Positions 11,144 through 21,666 of a stretch of DNA of 64,000 nt are shown here, in pieces. Below the pieces are notes generated by a model. It saw only the letters and a list, made by a program, of their open reading frames with translations. It searched no databases and was not told where the DNA came from. A program made the translations under genes and the position numbers. How positions within the stretch are numbered: the first letter of the stretch is position 1; each line of letters starts with the position of its first letter. This DNA is from Heterohyrax brucei (taxonomy: Eukaryota > Chordata > Mammalia > Hyracoidea > Procaviidae): the NCBI GenBank assembly GCA_028571685.1, contig CM053142.1:69837296-69901295 (forward strand). The letters run 5' to 3'.

Positions 11144-11530
11144 TATACCACCAAGGAAGCAGTGCCTTGAGCTAAACACATCCTTTGGAATGGACTCAGG
11201 ACCCTGGGCCTCAGAATCTTCCAGTTCAGGGAAAGACTGAAGACAAGGGCATTCCTCCAGAGCCAGCAGAGAAAGCCTCCCCCTGTAGCTGACACCTGCA
11301 ATTTGGACTTTTAGCTTACTGGACTGTGATGGAATAAAATTTCGCTTTTTAAAGCCATCCACTGGTAGTATCTCTGTTAAAGCAGCACTAGATGACTAAA
11401 ACACTTGGTAGAGTGTCTACAAAAAAGAGGAGGACCCTCAACAAGACGGATTGACAGTGACTACAACAGTGAGCTCAAACACAGCAGCACTGGTGAGGAT
11501 AGTAAAGGACTGGACAGTGTTTCATTTTGT

Positions 11531-12230
11531 TGTAGCCTGTCCCAATAGCACCTCATAACAGCATAAAACAACCATGAAGTGTTGTTATATCTGATAAAAA
11601 TTAAGAAACAAAAAATGAAAAGACATTTAGAAGGAATAGTTGAAGGATTAATGAAGCAGCTTGGGTAAGAAATTCTTAAGAGAAATAATCAATTCTGTTG
11701 AAAAAGAAAAAAGTCAATCTCAGAAAAGAGCATGTAGCCATTCAAGTTGTCTTTAGCCCTTATTTCATGTAAAGCACTGTGTTAAATTTTGTGTGACAAG
11801 CACTTATGAATAAGCCTTTTTTTTAAGACAGCCACAGTAATAATCATGAGACAAAATGTAACAGTGCATAGAGTATATGAAAAGAGGTTCAAACACACAC
11901 CAAAAGCTGAAGAGGTAATTTCTGATTGGAATTCATAGAGGACGTTTCAAGGCAGGTGTAATATTTGAGCTGGATCTTAGAATGGGTAGGATTTCAGCTG
12001 GTAGAGATCAGGGATAAAATGAAGGAGAGGCTAAGGTGAAGGAAGTATTCCAGATAGAAGTAAACTGCGTTAGCCAAGGTGTAGACAATACACAGTGTTA
12101 AACTGGAATAGTGAACTATTTGGGACAGCTACTAATAGGGTATATTTATAGGAGTGTTCAGAGTTAGGGAAGGTGCAGTGTGATGGATCACTTTCATATG
12201 AACTTTCTCACCGTGATCTTGTGACTTTCA
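11531..12230. other. C3AR1 intron, no gene seen
   Basis: Diverged intronic sequence. A stretch around 11930-12070 (gagctggatcttagaatggg) has the look of an ancient mammalian repeat, but I cannot place it. Confidence 0.4.
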
Positions 12231-12369
12231 CAAAATGACTGGGTGGGACTGCTTATGGCCCAACAAGGGGATTGAACAGCTTGCTAATGATGCAAACAAT
12301 GTACATGGCATCCTTATGGGGATGGGACCATACAAATAAGGTGTATGGAAGCCTAACAAGGGGCTCCAT

Positions 12370-12725
12370 AGCCAGTTTGGTCATCCCACTAGGCTTAAAA
12401 TGAACCATATCAGAGCCAGGAAGGGGGAAACCTTACTACCACTAAGAAAGAAGAGCTGGGCATGCAATGATCCTGGCATCAAACAAAGTTTTGGACTTAA
12501 ATAAATACACAAAGGCTGTCTGAGAAGCCACTGTGGAGGTGAGAGATAGGGTGAGGAGGGATGGGTCTTGATCAAATGAACATGAGAATTTCTGGTTGAT
12601 AAAGGGGATTCTGCTGTCACAGGAGTGTGAGGAAGGGTCGGGAGAGCAGTAGAGTAGAATAGTGGTGGGAGTTCCAAATGTTATATAACAAATTGATATG
12701 GATTGTATACTTGCTTAAATCACAA
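12370..12725 (+). repeat. L1 3' UTR end
   Basis: It matches by eye the terminal segments at 37960-38220 and 42010-42260 (gtatacttgcttaaatcaca, then a T/A-rich tail). 5'-truncated. Confidence 0.6.
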
Positions 12726-12729
12726 TTGA

Positions 12730-13330
12730 ATTTATTTAAAGAAAGAAGATCTGGGAATGGAGTGTGTCCTTTGGACCCAGTGTCCCCGTCCTAGACCCAA
12801 GAGACAGAGCTGTATCTAACACCAGAGATGCCCCAAAATGGAGAGAAGCAGCATCAAGTGCAGCAGCGAACCAGTAGCAGCAGACCCAAGAAACCAGTAA
12901 AAGATGGCCCATGGAGTAAAAGAGCTGAGCACTTTCAGGCAGGAGGTTTGCTGACAGGGTGAGGTGCCTCCAAATCATTTAGTGCAACCAGGCTTCCAAA
13001 CCACAGAGCAAGAGAACTCAGTGCTTGCAGCAAAAGCCTTCCTGGCAGAGTGGGGTGCTTCTAAGAACTTATCAGTATTGCTAAAAAGTTTTGAAACACT
13101 TGCCCAACAAGGCAGAAGCCAAGCTGGCTCAAGAGGCCTGAAGGGTCAAGGAGCTAAGGGCCACAAGAGAACTATGTTTGTGGGCACAGCCAAGATGCTG
13201 TCCTGACCAAAGGACTGTATCCTGAGTCATTGCTGATCCTAAATTGTAACCTGGTACTTCCCTAATAAAGTCCATTATTGTGCATACTGTGTGTTCTCCG
13301 TGGCTGTTAGAACCAATTGTCAAACCCAGC
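12730..13330 (+). mobile_element. LTR-like sequence, family uncertain
   Basis: An aataaagtccattattgtgc signal followed by a short U5-like end (ggctgttagaaccaattgtc) suggests a retroviral LTR. The 5' edge is unclear. Confidence 0.35.
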
Positions 13331-13539
13331 AGAGAAGTACTGTGGTGAGAGGGATGGCTGGTATAGGAATTGGTGAAAAGGTTGAAGAGAGGAGGTGTGT
13401 CTGACCCCTGCTTTGTAGGAATGAGCTTTAGACTGTTGCTGCTGATAATGATTCTCTTACCTTGCCCTAGTCAAGGAGATCCTATGCTTCTATGCCATCA
13501 TTTTTACAGCAGGAAATGGTTTGCATTCAACTTCTAAAG

Positions 13540-13705
13540 TTTGGTGGTTCAGATCCATTCAGCATTGCCTCTAAAGAAAGTCCTGGTGGTCTGCTTTCAT
13601 AAATATTACAGCTAAGAAAACTCTCTAGAGGAATTCTATTGTGTCACACATGAAGTCACTGTGAGTTAGAATTGACTCCACCATGGGCTTGGTGTTGGGG
13701 GGCAT
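13540..13705 (+). repeat. AfroSINE, diverged
   Basis: A B-box region ggttcagatcc and the tail gtcactgtgagttagaattg are recognisable, with a variant middle. Confidence 0.6.
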
Positions 13706-14101
13706 TTTGTTTGTTTTTTTAATATCACAGAGGCCAAGAGAAGAATGCTATAGACTCAGTGTATCAAATGATGAATATTATAATGAGGAGGATGAGGTCA
13801 AAGAAAAAGATGTCTAGGTTTGCAACTTAGGAGTAATTTTAGCAGTCATGTGGGCAGAGGACAAATTGTACAAGGTTAAGAAGTCACTGGCCAGAATTAA
13901 AGGCCTTAAAACTAGCCCATGTCTTAAAAAACAGGAACTCTGCTAAAACTGAGAGAGACTTAAGAGATACAACAGCGTACTATCCTAGATTGGATGTTGT
14001 TGTGAACAAAGGAGCTGTGAAGGATATTTTTGGATAGTGGGGAAAACATTTGGGCAAATCTGCTGCAGAAGACCTTTTTAAACTGTTAAAAAGTAAAGAT
14101 G

Positions 14102-14283
14102 TATTGGGTGGAGAGGAGAAGATAGGAGACTATTGGGAAGATAAGATATGTATAGAGCAGAGAGGAAGAGAGTGCTGTCACCGTGCAGGGAGAGCAGTGG
14201 AAGCTGCATGTAGGTCAGCACGCAAATTTATATGGGAATGTACATTTTCATTCAATCATGATAATAAAAAAAAAGTAAAGATG
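14102..14283 (+). repeat. Short L1 3'-end insertion
   Basis: The last 170 bases of the afrotherian L1 3' UTR with an A-rich tail, flanked by perfect 14-bp copies of aaaaagtaaagatg (14088-14101 and 14270-14283). It closely matches the end of the full-length L1 at 37.33-37.51 kb. Confidence 0.8.
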
Positions 14284-14297
14284 CCACCTTGAGGACT

Positions 14298-14793
14298 CTA
14301 ATGGATTAAACTGTATTCCTCCAAAAATCTGTGTAGCAATTTGGCTGGGCCATGGTTCCTGGTATCGGGTGATATCCTTTATGTTAGAATTCTTGCCTCT
14401 ATGATGTTAATGAGGGTGGCAAGGCAGCATTTGTGTTGGTGGGGCAAGACTCCATGTGTGGAATTACATTATTGCTTGGGGCGACCTCTCAGGGATATAA
14501 AAGAAACGGGAGGCGGGATAAGATTGAAGACCTCATACCACCAAGAAAGCAGTGCCTGGAGCTGAGGGCATCATTTGGAAAGGACTGGGGTTCCTGCTCC
14601 TCAGAAGCTCCCAGTCCAGGGGAAGACTGACGACAAGGACCTTCCTTCAGTGCCAGAAGAGAATGCCTTTCCCTGGAGCTGACAACCTAAATTTGGACTT
14701 TTAGCATACTGGACTGTGACAAATAGAATTTCTCTTTTTAAAACCATCCACTTGTGATATTTCTGTTAAAGCAGCACTATATAACTAAAACAG
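14298..14793 (+). mobile_element. Solo LTR, MaLR-like (MLT1-type)
   Basis: Same family as 10735-11403 (gtgtagcaatttggctgggc; aaccatccacttgtgatatt near the end). It is flanked by ggact at 14293-14297 and 14794-14798, the 5-bp duplication expected of this class. No internal region. Confidence 0.65.
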
Positions 14794-15245
14794 GGACTAA
14801 GGTGTGTCTGACTCAAGCCATGGTATTTGCAATCACCTCATGTGCATGCAAAAGTTGGACAATGCATGAGGAGAAATTGATGCCTTTGAATTACAATATT
14901 GGCAAAGACTTGAATATACCATGGGCGACCAGAAGAATGGATGAATCTGTCTTGGAAGAAGTGCAACCAGAATGCTCCTTAGAAGCAAACATTGGTGAGA
15001 CTTTATCTCACATACTTTCAACATGTTGTCAGGAATGACCAGTCCCTAGAGAAGGACATCATACTTGGTAAAGTAGGTAGTCAGTGAAAAAGATGACAAC
15101 CTGCAATGAGATAGACTGACACAGTGGCTGCAACAATGGACAGAAATATAGCAACAATTGTGAGAATGGTGAAAGATTGCGCAATGTTTTGTTTTTTACA
15201 AAGGTCACCATAAGTAGAAACAGACTCGACAGACTCTACAACAAT

Positions 15246-15915
15246 TGTTATTGGTGCTATCGAATTGGTTCCAACTCATAGCAACCCTATGCTTTACAAA
15301 ATAAAGCACTCCCTGGTCTGCTGCCATGCCCACATTCATGTTTATGCTTAAGCCCATCATTGTAGCTATATGTCAGTCCATCTCGTGAGGGTCTTCCTTT
15401 TTTTCACTGATCCTCCACTCTGCCAAGCATGGTGTCCTTCTCCAGGGACTGATCCCACCTGACAGCATGTCCAAAGCATGTAAGACACGGTCTTGCCATC
15501 TTTGCTTCCAAGGAGCACTCTGAATGTACTTCTAGAACAGATTCATTTGTTCTTTTGGCTGTTCATTGTACATCCAATGTTCTCCAACACCATAACTAAA
15601 GGATGCCAATTCTGTCTTTCTCATTCATTGTCCAGCTTTTGCATGCATATGATGTGATTGCAAATACCATGGCTTATGTCAGGTGCACCTTAGTCTTCAA
15701 GGTGACATCTTTACTTTTCAACACTTTAAAGAAGTCCTTTGCAGCAGATCTGTCCAATGCAATGCAGCTTTTGTTTTCCCATTCTCCACAATGTTACCCA
15801 TAATTTGTTATGATCCACACAGTTGAGTGCTTTTGCATAGTCAATGAAACACAGGCAAATAAGTATCTTTCTGGTTTTCCATGTTTTCAACCAAGATCCA
15901 TCTGACCTAACAACA
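15246..15915 (-). repeat. RTE LINE 3' part, inverted against its neighbour
   Basis: Minus-strand RTE from the 3' end (ggtgctatcgaattggttcc) back to about 15915. It abuts the plus-strand RTE copy 3' end to 3' end. Confidence 0.8.
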
Positions 15916-16087
15916 GTAGGAAACATTAAAGAGCTGAGAAAAGAAATAGAGAATGAAAGATTAACAGAGCAAAAGTGAGAGCAAATTTATACTGATACAC
16001 ATTTCTAAATGAGGTTATTGTTTTAATACAGACTTAAATCAATACAGTAGCTTATAAATTGTCTATCAGAAATGGTTTTTTTTTCTT

Positions 16088-17368
16088 AAAATGTTTAAAT
16101 ATGTTTTCAGTAAAAGTTTACACAGAAAATTAGGTTTCCACTTAACAATTTCTCTACAATTGTTCAGTAACAATTATTTCCATTCTGATTGTTTTGTCCC
16201 CAGTAATCTAGGTCCCCTGCCCCTTTGCATCTCGTCTTTGCTTCTGAGACCATTTAGTCTCACAGCTGATTTTTATAAGGCACACAGTACTCACAAATGA
16301 TATTGTTTATTTTTTGAGCCCATCTACTTAGCTAAAAGATGGCTTCATGGGATAGCTTTGGTTCAAGGCTTAAAGACTATCTCAGGGCAATAGTCTTGGG
16401 GAGTCCTCCAATCTCAACAGGTATAGTAAATTCAGAATTTTTAAGAAATTGAGTTCTGGTCTACATTTTACTTCCATTCTATCAGGTTCCATTTATTGTG
16501 TTCCTAGTTAGAACGGTTGATATTAGGAGCAGGGGCATCACTTAGTTCTTCTGGTCTTAGGATAGATGAGGTTCATATAGACTATCAGTCCTGAGGACTA
16601 GTTTCTTCTCTGAGACTTTGGTTTCCTTCTTTCTCTTTTACTCCAGACACATAAGGACCAATAGTTATATTTTAGATGGCCTCTTGCAAGCTTGTAACAC
16701 CCTAGACACTACTCACCAAACTAGGATGTAGAACATACTATGCCGATTGACTGAGTTGTCCCATGAGACTGTGGTCCTAAATTTTGAGATCCTGTAATCC
16801 AATCGTATTAAATCTAAGAAGAATCCGTATTTGTACCCCTTTGTGTTTTATTGTACATATGAACACATATGGATGTATATACTTATATATGTGTACAACT
16901 GCATATAAATGCATCTATATATGTCCACATATATTACATATATATACATACCGATACACTTGAATAATATATACTTACACATGTAGCCACATAGTTTTTA
17001 GTTGTTGCAGAGTTGTATGTATTATGGCTTTACCAAAAAAGTCATTCTTTTCTTGCATACTTCTTAGTGACATGACAAGCTGTACACACTTCACTCACAT
17101 TTGGTGTTATGTTTCCCATCACCAGAAATAATAAGTGTTTAATGTCTAGACAGTAATTTCCCTACATCTGCAGCTCCACCTATTCCTGGTAACCACCAGT
17201 GATGACTGGTTTCAACATGTATACCTATTCTTGTCCTTTTATAACCGTGAGATCATACCTTGGGTGATTGACTTATTTCACTCAGCATAATGTTGTCCAG
17301 ATCCATCCATGTTACCATGTATTTTGAGAATTTCTCACTATTCTTTATGGCTGTATAGTATTCCAGTG
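16088..17368 (-). repeat. L1 3' end before the C3AR1 coding exon
   Basis: A minus-strand L1 with its ORF2-end signature (actcagcataatgttgtcca, gatccatccatgttaccatg at 17281-17320). It ends 178 bases before the splice acceptor. It includes a TATATA/TACATA low-complexity stretch at about 16857-16985. Confidence 0.75.
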
Positions 17369-17556
17369 TAGGAATTTTGTGTCATATCATAGTCCAATGT
17401 GAAATCAAGGAATATAAGCTAAAACAGTGTTGAAGGTCCTTTTGGTTTTGAGATACTACATATTTACATGGGAAAAGGTTAGAATTCTAAGCATGTACAT
17501 TTCTTAAAAGATACTGATAAATTTAACATTATCTTTCATTTTGCAGATGCTTAGCC

Positions 17557-18999
17557 ATGGAGTCTTTCTTGAATGAGACCAGTTCAACTGACCTACTCTC
17601 ACAGCCTGCAAATGAATCCACAGAAATTCTCTCCATGGTCATTCTGGGCCTCACTTTCTTACTGGGTTTGCCAGGCAATGGGCTGGTGCTGTGGGTGGCA
17701 GGCCTCAAGATGCAGCGAACTGTGAACACAGTTTGGTTTCTTCACCTCACGGTGGCGGACTTTCTCTGCTGCCTCTCCCTGCCCTTCTCCCTTGCTCACT
17801 TGGCTCTTCAAGGACGGTGGCCCTATGGCCGGCTCCTCTGCAAGTTCATCCCCTCCATCATTGTTCTTAACATGTTTGCCAGTGTCTTCCTGCTTACTGC
17901 CATCAGTGTGGACCGCTGTCTTCTGGTAGTCAAGCCGATCTGGTGCCAGAATCACCGCAGTGTGAGGGCAGCCTTTGTCATCTGTGGATGTATCTGGGTG
18001 ATGGCTCTCGCAATGTGTATACCTGTGTTCTTGTACCGGGAAATATTCACTGTAGACAACCATGACATGTGTGGATACAATTACGGTGTTGACAGCTCAT
18101 TAGATTTTTCAGATTTTTTCTCTGATCAACTGGAAAACAGATCTCCTGATGACTCTATTGTTCAGCTGCCTGGAGAAATGGATGATAGGTCAGATTTTTC
18201 CTCTTTCCAACCAAATGATCGTCTTTGGACAGCCCCCACAATGAATCCACTGATAAGTTTGACTGATTTCCACGCTCAACCATTCAAAAGACCTCCTGGA
18301 GACTCTAGGAATTTATCTAGGTTATCCAGTCAACATACTTATTATACTAGCGATTTGCCTGGGTTTCCCAGTGAAGATCAGAGGACTGATTCATTGAACG
18401 ACTCTGACCCTCTACCCTTTCCTGATTCACAGCTTTTCCCCAGTACTTGTAGCAATTGTTCAGACACCCATGATTACTACAATTATTACTTCAGTGGCAA
18501 TTCAAGCCAATTCATATATGACAATCAAGTGACAAAACTCAAGGTAGCAATAACCATGACTAGGCTAGTACTGGGTTTCCTGCTGCCCATTGTCATCATG
18601 GTGGTCAGTTATACCCTCATTGTCTTCCAAATACAACAGGGACGCTTCTCCAAGTCTCGGAGCAAGACTTTCCGAGTGGCCATGGTTGTGGTAGTTGTTT
18701 TTCTTATCTGTTGGACTCCATACCACATAATTGGAGTTCTTTTATTGTTTGTTGGTCCAGAAACTCCCTTTGGGGAAGCTTTAGTGTCCTGGGATCATGT
18801 ATCCATTGCTCTAGCATCTGCCAATAGCTGCCTCAATCCCTTCCTCTATGCCCTCCTTGGGAAAGATTTTAGGAAGAAAGCAAGACAGTCCATGCAGGGC
18901 ATTCTGGCAGCAGCCTTCAGTGAGGAGCTCACACACTCTACCAGCTGCTCCCAAAATAAAATCTCTTTAGAAAAAAACAGTATCAGTACTGCTGTTTGA
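17557..18999 (+). CDS. C3AR1: C3a anaphylatoxin chemotactic receptor (C3aR), complete single coding exon
   Basis: A class A G-protein-coupled receptor for the complement fragment C3a, acting at the plasma membrane of myeloid and other cells through Gi. The 480 codons are uninterrupted; human C3AR1 has 482. Seven hydrophobic segments lie at about residues 23-47, 57-83, 95-120, 136-158, 331-356, 372-397 and 413-433. Between TM4 and TM5 is the roughly 170-residue second extracellular loop that is the hallmark of C3aR. DRC replaces DRY at 119-121, as in human. CWTP is at 385-388 and NPFLY at 427-431. Cys95 and Cys172 are the expected disulfide pair. N-glycosylation sequons are at N6, N19, N194, N252, N281, N300 and N315. 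Tyr174, whose sulfation is needed for C3a docking in human, is conserved. The start has a strong context (G at -3, G at +4) ten bases inside the exon, after acceptor ttgcag at 17541-17546. The gene converges on FOXJ2, the human arrangement. Confidence 0.97.
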   Translation: MESFLNETSSTDLLSQPANESTEILSMVILGLTFLLGLPGNGLVLWVAGLKMQRTVNTVWFLHLTVADFLCCLSLPFSLAHLALQGRWPYGRLLCKFIPSIIVLNMFASVFLLTAISVDRCLLVVKPIWCQNHRSVRAAFVICGCIWVMALAMCIPVFLYREIFTVDNHDMCGYNYGVDSSLDFSDFFSDQLENRSPDDSIVQLPGEMDDRSDFSSFQPNDRLWTAPTMNPLISLTDFHAQPFKRPPGDSRNLSRLSSQHTYYTSDLPGFPSEDQRTDSLNDSDPLPFPDSQLFPSTCSNCSDTHDYYNYYFSGNSSQFIYDNQVTKLKVAITMTRLVLGFLLPIVIMVVSYTLIVFQIQQGRFSKSRSKTFRVAMVVVVVFLICWTPYHIIGVLLLFVGPETPFGEALVSWDHVSIALASANSCLNPFLYALLGKDFRKKARQSMQGILAAAFSEELTHSTSCSQNKISLEKNSISTAV

Positions 19000-19124
19000 A
19001 AACATGGAGCAGCCAACTCAAGCAGAGGTTCTTAAGTATTAACTCAGTACAATGTTTCTGCAAGGATGAGAGATGCAGTGAGCCGGGAAATTCAGAAACC
19101 ATCTGATAATCATAAACATTTCAG

Positions 19125-19312
19125 TCCAGCAGGTCTCAAAGTATGGTGCCCAGAATAGTGATTCCAGTATCAGTTGTCAGAAATGCAAATTCTTGCACCC
19201 CACCCCAGACTGACAGAATCAAAACCTCTGTGAGATGGGGCCCAGCAAGCTCTCTTACTTTAACAAGCCATCTTGTTTCTGATGCATGATACATTTGAGA
19301 ATTACTGTAAAA
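19125..19312 (+). repeat. MER5A-type hAT relic in the C3AR1 3' UTR
   Basis: It matches the familiar MER5A layout: ctcaaagtatggtgcccaga, cttgcaccccaccccagact, then tttgagaattactg. Confidence 0.65.
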
Positions 19313-19446
19313 GTCTATTTCTGCCTGAAACTAAATGAGAAACTAGCCTGTTACTAAATTTTTTCTTTAGCGTTATCTAAATCTACTCTTCTAGATTGAA
19401 TGTACATTCATTTCTTCTAGGCCTGCTAGCTATCATGGGGCTGAAA

Positions 19447-19612
19447 AGGAGCCCTGGTGGCACAGCTGTTAAGCACTTCGCTGTTGACTGAAAGGTCAGT
19501 AGTGCAAACCCACCGCTAGCTTCCTAAAGATCGGCACCTGTGAAGAGTACAGCCTAGGAAACCTGTCCTAGAGTGTTGCTAAGAGTCAAGCGGCACGTGA
19601 CAACACAAGAGT
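19447..19612 (+). repeat. AfroSINE in the C3AR1 3' UTR
   Basis: ggagccctggtggcacagct to cggcacgtgacaaca. It is a variant lacking the usual gtt-ctactctg block, and lies sense in the message. Confidence 0.75.
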
Positions 19613-20069
19613 GAGTCTGGAGCAAAGTGAGATCCCAGATGCCTGCTACCCTGAAATCCCCCGGGTACAAGACATAGATTCCAAGTGTCTACTTTTACAA
19701 CTAAGTGGTAAAAGTCAGCATTTATTATGTGAAGATAGACTACTAAACTTACTCATAAAATGTTATGTGAGCTGCTGTCTGGGGAGTTAACTGTTTATAC
19801 TATCTGGCGAGTGGCAGAACCATCTGTCTTCCATTCCTTTTCTTAAGCTCTTTCCTTTTTCTTCCCATGCCTCTCAGCATAGTCTTCCAGATCAGACTTT
19901 TGGCCTTAAGTAACCTCTAATTTCATAATATTTGAGTTACTCTTCTCATCTTGCTCCAAATTAATACTTTCCAAACACTTCATCTCAAAGGAAAGAAGAA
20001 AAAGAGTGGAGGACAGAGAAGCAATTATTTCATCCTTGCAAAATGACTAGTTACTGTACCAGAAATACC

Positions 20070-20075
20070 ATTAAA
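20070..20075 (+). terminator. C3AR1: Candidate C3AR1 poly(A) signal (ATTAAA)
   Basis: ATTAAA is followed within about 30 bases by a GT-rich stretch (tatgtgtgtctttg), the usual hexamer plus downstream-element layout. It is the first well-formed combination I see after the stop codon. A weaker AATAAA lies further on at about 20960. Confidence 0.5.
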
Positions 20076-20149
20076 CTTTTAAAAACATGATTACATATGT
20101 GTGTCTTTGATACCAAAATTACCACATGTATCTTCTGGGCTTTTTAATC

Positions 20150-21640
20150 TTTTTGCTTACAAAACAATGTACATAATTTAAAAAAATTAAAATTAAACTG
20201 AGACTCATTATGAAACATGAGACATCTTAACTGCCTGATGCCCCACTGTTCTCTTCCTCTCAGGCCCACTTCCCATTGACAACCCTTGCAATTCCTGAAG
20301 ACATTTCTAAATTATGTACTTTTGTTATTTTTTTAGACATGCAAAATGACTCCTTGTTCTGAAAGATGGAAGTTTTTATCCAAACACTTCTGTATTTTTG
20401 TTGGTCCAGCATATACAGTATTTATTACTAACCACTATTATTTCAGTCAGTTCAAACCCAGGCTTCTCTCCCCCCTCCACCACCCTATTTTCTTGCAATT
20501 TGTCTATTTCATTTATATAATTTTCCTTCTTGCCCTCTTTTATTTTTAAAAGTATTATCCAAGTCTCTACCACATTCTGACTTTTCTGCATACAAACTTT
20601 TCTATGTGGCTTTATCTAAACTGACTATATACAGTGAGATATACCATGAGTTAATCTAAAAAACAGGAAATGAGATGTTTTCCATTTGCAAGGCACTATT
20701 ACTTGTTCAATAGTTGAGATGAGGTTTTGAACTACAAATTGGTTGTAAGGTTCTGTGCAGAAAATTGCAAATCACTAGGAATTCTGTCAGTTGTTAGATA
20801 ATACTGTGACATGATGTAAAATTTGCATTGCTACTTTTCCAATTTAATTTGCTTATATATCTGATGTAAGTAAATGCTTTTTATCTCATGGTTCCTTGCA
20901 AGGCTCAGAGATTCATGAATACTTGTAACTGGCTGACACTGAGACTACATCATAGCCTATAAATATTCAAATAAATCTCATAAATGGTAACTGTAAGGCT
21001 GCTACAATGGTTATTAGCCAGGCTTCTGGAAACCCCAACACATCCCTCAAGACCCTGAGTGCAAATCCAAAACTACTGGGGCTAATGTATATGATTATTA
21101 GGGTGAATAATCTTGGCGTAGTTACAAAGATTCAATGTACAGTAAATTGTTGGCAATTCATTGTTTGGAGTGCTTCTAACAGGTGTATTTACCTTAGAAA
21201 TGTATTCTAAACAAATTCCTACAATTAGAATTTCCTCATTTATGATGAAAACTATGATTAGTATCTATAACTATTTGTATACTATCTCATCGCCAGAAAA
21301 TCTCAGACTGGGATTCAATTCTTTCTCAAAACATGGTATCTTAAATATTTAAAATATCCCAGGATTCAAGTAAGGTGGCCCTAGGCCACATACCAAGCTG
21401 CAATGGATAACTGATTTTCCCAGCATTTCACTATATTTAGTAGCATTTGCAAACAGTAGTGTTAAAGAGGTTCCCTTAATTCTTCTTTCCATCAAGCTTA
21501 ATGAAAAATTACAAGGCAAACCAATTAATCCCAACAGTAGGAAGAGGGGCTAAAAACCAAGTAAAACCAAACGCTTTCACATTTCTCCATTCCTACCCTG
21601 GCAAAAAGAAACCTGACACCCATAAGATTAAAAACAAACA
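20150..21640. other. Gap between the converging C3AR1 and FOXJ2 ends
   Basis: AT-rich, no gene recognised. Short open frames on both strands lack homology that I can see. Confidence 0.5.
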
Positions 21641-21660
21641 AACATTCTTCCTTTTTTCTT

Positions 21661-21666
21661 TTTATT
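21661..21666 (-). terminator. FOXJ2: FOXJ2 poly(A) signal (AATAAA)
   Basis: On the minus strand AATAAA is followed about 17-31 bases later by TGTTTGTTTGTTTTT (21644-21630), a textbook U/GU-rich downstream element. Together with C3AR1's end this leaves about 1.55 kb between the two converging transcripts. Confidence 0.7.

Larger units (their letters stand above)
10735..11403 (+). mobile_element. Solo LTR, MaLR-like (MLT1-type), with an AfroSINE inside
   Basis: It starts TGTCGTGGGTTGAATTGTG and ends GATGACTAAAACA. An aataaaatttcgc signal and the aaagccatccactggtagta end block are shared with the copies at 14298, 38442 and 44058. It is flanked by an imperfect 5-bp duplication (atggt/ttggt) and contains a (TG)n run and an AfroSINE. 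It is an old relic. Confidence 0.65.
10695..11530 (+). repeat. RTE LINE 3' fragment split by an LTR
   Basis: The 5' piece (gaccagtccctggtgaagga, to 10734) continues at 11404 as ggtagagtgtctac...gaggaccctcaacaag, ending near gtgtttcattttgttg. The gap is the LTR below. Confidence 0.7.
14045..15245 (+). repeat. RTE LINE 3' part with two later insertions
   Basis: RTE sequence runs 14045-14101, 14284-14297 and 14794-15245. It encodes scraps of the RTE C-terminus (TQAMVFAITSCACKSWT, then LEEVQPECSLEA). The interruptions are an L1 tail and a solo LTR, each with readable target duplications. Confidence 0.75.
17547..20095 (+). other. C3AR1: C3AR1 exon 2 (end of 5' UTR, CDS and 3' UTR)
   Basis: The exon opens after a good acceptor (pyrimidine-rich tract then CAG at 17544-17546). 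The 3' UTR after 18999 contains a MER5A-type DNA-transposon relic (about 19125-19312) and a forward AfroSINE (about 19447-19612), so much of the message tail comes from repeats. The proposed end is about 20 bases after ATTAAA at 20070-20075. The 3' boundary is inferred, not proven. Confidence 0.7.

Noticed and set aside
17659-18063. 134-codon open frame on the minus strand inside C3AR1.
   Set aside because: It is a shadow of the receptor's coding sequence; the plus strand is clearly the gene.
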